64,000 bases of DNA, taken from NCBI GenBank assembly GCA_934365945.1, contig CAKRNE010000002.1, positions 248,001-312,000 on the forward strand, given 5' to 3'. This stretch comes from an uncultured Agathobacter sp. (GTDB lineage Bacteria > Bacillota > Clostridia > Lachnospirales > Lachnospiraceae). Positions 61,444 to 64,000 of this stretch are shown here, in pieces; position 1 is the first letter of the stretch, and each line of letters starts with the position of its first letter. The translations under genes were made by a program, and so were the position numbers. The notes under the pieces were generated by a model, which worked only from the letters and a program-made list of their open reading frames with translations, did no database searches and had not been told where the DNA came from.

Positions 61444-62397
61444 ATGACACAAAAACCGATGATCGTCCTGACCGGACCGACAGCAGTAGGAAAAACAGCT
61501 CTATCGATTGAGCTTGCAAAAAAAATAAATGGTGCTATAATATCCGCGGATTCCATGCAGGTATACAAATACATGGATATAGGCTCTGCGAAGGTTACAG
61601 TCGATGAGATGGACGGTATAAAGCACTATCTGATAGATGAGCTTGAGCCATCAGACGAGTTCAATGTATTTATCTTTAAGGATATGGCGAAAAAAGCTCT
61701 TAATGAGATATACGAAGCGGGAAAGATACCGATAATTGTCGGCGGCACCGGCTTTTATATACAGGCACTCTTGTATGACATTGATTTCACAAAGCAGGAT
61801 GTGGATGAGGCATACAGAAAGTGCCTGTACGACTTTGCTAACGAGCATGGAAATCATGCACTGCATGAAAAGCTTAAGGATATCGACCCTGTATCCTACG
61901 AGAGCATCCATGAGAATAACGTAAAGCGCGTCATCAGGGCAATTGAATATTATCACACCTGCCATGAGCCGATTTCAAAGCACAACGAGACAGAAAGAGC
62001 TAAGCAGTCACCCTACAGCTTTGCCTATTTTGTACTGGATGATGTAAGAGAAAGGCTTTATGAGAGGATAGATAAGAGAGTTGATATCATGGTTTCAAAC
62101 GGACTTGTCGATGAGGTGAAAAAGCTAAAGGCGATGGGCTGTACAAGCGATATGGTATCCATGAAGGGCATAGGCTACAAGGAAATCCTTGCATATCTCG
62201 ACGGAGAATATTCACTTGATGAGGCTGTGGACAAGGTAAAGCTTGAATCAAGGCGCTTTGCAAAGAGACAGCTTACCTGGTTTAGGAGAGAAAAAGACAC
62301 CATATGGATAGAAAAAAACGAATATTCATATGATGATAATAAAATATTAAATAAAATACAAGAAATTTTAGCAGAAAAGAGGATTATAATTTGTTAG
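61444..62397 (+). CDS. miaA: tRNA dimethylallyltransferase MiaA
   Basis: MiaA adds dimethylallyl to A37 of tRNAs that read UNN codons. The 317 residues have the P-loop G-P-T-A-V-G-K-T-A-L near 10-19, D-S-M-Q-V-Y-K-Y-M-D-I-G near 36, I-V-G-G-T-G-F-Y-I near 98, and R-R-F-A-K-R-Q-L-T-W-F-R near 276-287. GAGGTG precedes the ATG. Its last 7 bases overlap the next gene. It draws DMAPP from the MEP pathway genes upstream. Confidence 0.98.
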   Translation: MTQKPMIVLTGPTAVGKTALSIELAKKINGAIISADSMQVYKYMDIGSAKVTVDEMDGIKHYLIDELEPSDEFNVFIFKDMAKKALNEIYEAGKIPIIVGGTGFYIQALLYDIDFTKQDVDEAYRKCLYDFANEHGNHALHEKLKDIDPVSYESIHENNVKRVIRAIEYYHTCHEPISKHNETERAKQSPYSFAYFVLDDVRERLYERIDKRVDIMVSNGLVDEVKKLKAMGCTSDMVSMKGIGYKEILAYLDGEYSLDEAVDKVKLESRRFAKRQLTWFRREKDTIWIEKNEYSYDDNKILNKIQEILAEKRIIIC

Positions 62398-63689
62398 ATA
62401 CCAATGAAGCCATTTACAGGCAGTATGAGACACTTGGAATATCAAAGGAGGTTTTGGATTTCGGAACCTCTGTAGAAAAGGAGCTTAAGGAGCGTTTTGA
62501 CAAAATAGACACAAATGCTGAGTATAATCAGCTTAAGGTCATAGCTGCCATGCAGAAAAACAAGGTGAGCGCAGAGTGCTTCCAGACATCAAGCGGCTAC
62601 GGCTACAATGACCTCGGAAGAGATACACTTGAGAGGGTATACGCTGACTGCTTTGGCGCAGAGGATGCGCTTGTAAGACCGCAGATTACCTGTGGCACAC
62701 ATGCACTTGCACTTGCCCTCATGTCAAACCTGCGCCCGGGCGATGAGCTTTTAAGCCCCGTCGGAAAGCCTTATGATACACTTGAGGAGGTAATAGGCAT
62801 ACGCCCTTCAAAGGGCTCGCTTGCTGAGTACGGCATCACATATGCGCAGGTTGATTTACTGCCTGACGGTGAGTTTGACTATGACGGAATAAAGAAAGCC
62901 ATCAACGAAAAAACAAAGCTTGTCACAATCCAGCGCTCTAAGGGCTATGCTACAAGACCTACGCTTTCGGTCAAAAAAATAGGCGAGCTCATCGCCTTTG
63001 TAAAGAGCATAAAGCCTGATGTGATCTGTATGGTCGATAACTGCTACGGTGAGTTTGTAGAGGAGACAGAGCCTATCCAGGTTGGAGCAGACATGATGGT
63101 TGGCTCACTGATCAAAAATCCGGGAGGCGGACTTGCACCAATCGGAGGCTATATTGTCGGCAAAAAGGAATGCGTTGAAAATGCCGCATACCGCCTCACA
63201 TCTCCGGGACTTGGCAAGGAGGTTGGAGCCTCACTTGGAGTCATCCAGTCATTTTATCAGGGCTTTTTCCTTGCACCGACTGTCGTAAGCGGAGCATTAA
63301 AGGGAGCAATCTTTGCCGCAAAAATCTATGAAAAGCTTGGTTTTAAGGTGGTTCCTGACGGAACTGAGAGCCGTCACGATATCATACAGGCTGTAGAGTT
63401 CAATAACCGCGATGCCATGATAGCCTTCTGCGAGGGCATTCAGGCAGCAGCGCCGGTGGATAGCTATGTGACACCTGAGCCGTGGGCGATGCCGGGCTAT
63501 GACAGTGATGTTATCATGGCAGCAGGCGCATTTGTGCAGGGCTCATCAATTGAGCTTTCTGCTGACGGCCCTGTAAAGCCTCCATATGCGGTTTATTTTC
63601 AGGGAGGACTCACATGGTACCATGCAAAGCTTGGAATTTTGATGTCTTTACAAAAACTTTATGAGAGAAATCTTGTTAAGCTCGTTTAG
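62391..63689 (+). CDS. YnbB-type PLP enzyme (methionine gamma-lyase family / aluminium resistance protein)
   Basis: A 432-residue fold-type I PLP enzyme: R-P-Q-I-T-C-G-T-H-A-L near 100, V-D-N-C-Y-G-E-F-V near 220, and the probable PLP lysine in G-S-L-I-K-N-P-G-G-G-L near 238-248. Bacillus YnbB lies near miaA too. The start is TTG at 62391, inside miaA, behind AGAGGA; no in-frame ATG precedes the conserved part. The reaction is not established. Confidence 0.92.
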   Translation: MLDTNEAIYRQYETLGISKEVLDFGTSVEKELKERFDKIDTNAEYNQLKVIAAMQKNKVSAECFQTSSGYGYNDLGRDTLERVYADCFGAEDALVRPQITCGTHALALALMSNLRPGDELLSPVGKPYDTLEEVIGIRPSKGSLAEYGITYAQVDLLPDGEFDYDGIKKAINEKTKLVTIQRSKGYATRPTLSVKKIGELIAFVKSIKPDVICMVDNCYGEFVEETEPIQVGADMMVGSLIKNPGGGLAPIGGYIVGKKECVENAAYRLTSPGLGKEVGASLGVIQSFYQGFFLAPTVVSGALKGAIFAAKIYEKLGFKVVPDGTESRHDIIQAVEFNNRDAMIAFCEGIQAAAPVDSYVTPEPWAMPGYDSDVIMAAGAFVQGSSIELSADGPVKPPYAVYFQGGLTWYHAKLGILMSLQKLYERNLVKLV

Positions 63690-63701
63690 GTGTGCTACAA
63701 T
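63673..63701 (+). promoter_or_regulatory. Possible promoter of radC
   Basis: TTGTTA (63673-63678), a 17-base spacer and TACAAT (63696-63701), overlapping the 3' end of the previous gene and 59 bases before the radC ATG. Confidence 0.5.
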
Positions 63702-63760
63702 TAACTGAAAACTTTGCTTAAATCCGTTGTCAATCGCCTGGGAGAAGCGAAAGGGATTAA

Positions 63761-64000
63761 ATGCAGACAAACAAAACAATTAAAGAATTACCGGCATCCG
63801 AGCGTCCTTATGAAAAATTTTTATCTCTGGGGGCATCCGGACTGTCCGATGCAGATTTACTGGCAATCATTATCAAAGCCGGCACAAAAGATAAAAGTGC
63901 GGTAGATATAGCACAGGAGATACTTTCCGGCAGGCATGGCAACCTCTTAAATCTTTATGAGATGTCATATGATGAGCTTATTCAGGTTTCGGGAATCGGA
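63761..64000 (+). CDS. radC: RadC/JAB-domain DNA repair-associated protein (partial, runs off the end)
   Basis: The first 80 codons are present: K-E-L-P-A-S-E-R-P-Y-E-K-F near 8-20, L-S-D-A-D-L-L-A-I-I-I-K-A-G-T near 28-42, and Y-D-E-L-I-Q-V-S-G-I-G at the window edge, the helix-hairpin-helix part of the RadC family. The catalytic JAB domain would lie downstream. AAAGGG precedes the ATG at 63761. The reading frame is open to the last base. Confidence 0.93.
   Translation, partial: MQTNKTIKELPASERPYEKFLSLGASGLSDADLLAIIIKAGTKDKSAVDIAQEILSGRHGNLLNLYEMSYDELIQVSGIG

Noticed and set aside
63714-63905. 63-codon frame before the window end
   Set aside because: It overlaps radC in another frame, has no ribosome site and no family resemblance; radC starting at 63761 explains the region.
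1-64000. tRNA, rRNA, insertion sequences, prophage or defence islands
   Set aside because: No cloverleaf, rRNA, transposase, integrase, phage structural gene or nuclease-based defence module was seen on either strand; gene order and composition look like core chromosome.

Overview
The window is a low-to-moderate GC chromosome segment from a motile, Gram-positive Clostridia, most probably a Lachnospiraceae close to Roseburia or Agathobacter (Eubacterium) rectalis. The reasons are a single fla/che operon with FliY in place of a separate FliN, CheC and CheD, PolC as replicative polymerase, strong AAGGAGG-type ribosome sites, sporulation-family remnants (YqfC, a short YqfD, a BofC-like protein), and a gene order that parallels the Bacillus subtilis fla/che-rpsB-...-polC chromosome block. 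This is an inference from gene content; no 16S or other species marker lies in the window.

Region 1 (1-31553) is a flagellar and chemotaxis operon, all on the + strand: end of flgC, fliE, fliF, fliG, fliH, fliI, fliJ, a MotE-like gene, fliK, flgD, a small flagellar-operon gene, flgE, then (after a hairpin terminator and a new promoter) motA, motB, fliL, fliM, fliY, fliO, fliP, fliQ, fliR, flhB, flhA, flhF, flhG, a PilZ gene, cheB, cheA, cheW, (hairpin) cheC, cheD, a small membrane protein, fliA (sigma-28), a SwrB-like gene and a protein with the N-terminal part of MltG. Together these encode the rod/MS-ring base, C-ring switch, export apparatus, hook, stator, chemotaxis core and the sigma factor for late genes. 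No cheY, cheR or flbD/swrD gene is present in this stretch.

Region 2 (31554-46633) is a housekeeping block: rpsB and tsf behind their own promoter and a structured leader, a terminator, then a two-gene insertion (a NodB-fold protein that has lost its metal ligands, and a bactofilin), then pyrH, frr, uppS, cdsA, dxr, rseP, ispG and polC (translation, UMP synthesis, lipid carrier and phospholipid precursor synthesis, MEP isoprenoid pathway, intramembrane proteolysis, replication). A bidirectional terminator closes it.

Region 3 (46634-47745) is the only - strand part: a two-TM hypothetical gene followed by xpt.

Region 4 (47758-64000), + strand: rlmH; yqfC-yqfD(short)-phoH-a degenerate pgpH homologue-ybeY; a MurJ/SpoVB-type flippase; a BofC-like protein whose start codon sits in the loop of a terminator-like hairpin; two FAD oxidoreductases; mutS-mutL-miaA; a YnbB-type PLP enzyme; and the start of radC, which runs off the end.

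No tRNA, rRNA, insertion sequence, prophage, CRISPR array or defence system was seen. No stretch longer than 300 bases lacks a gene. The most interesting points are not a new multi-gene system but a set of degenerate or remodelled proteins (pseudo-deacetylase next to bactofilin, PgpH homologue without its HD pair, YqfD cut to less than half, FlgD with an added helical module, SwrB-like protein with Asn/Gln repeats) and several RNA structures.
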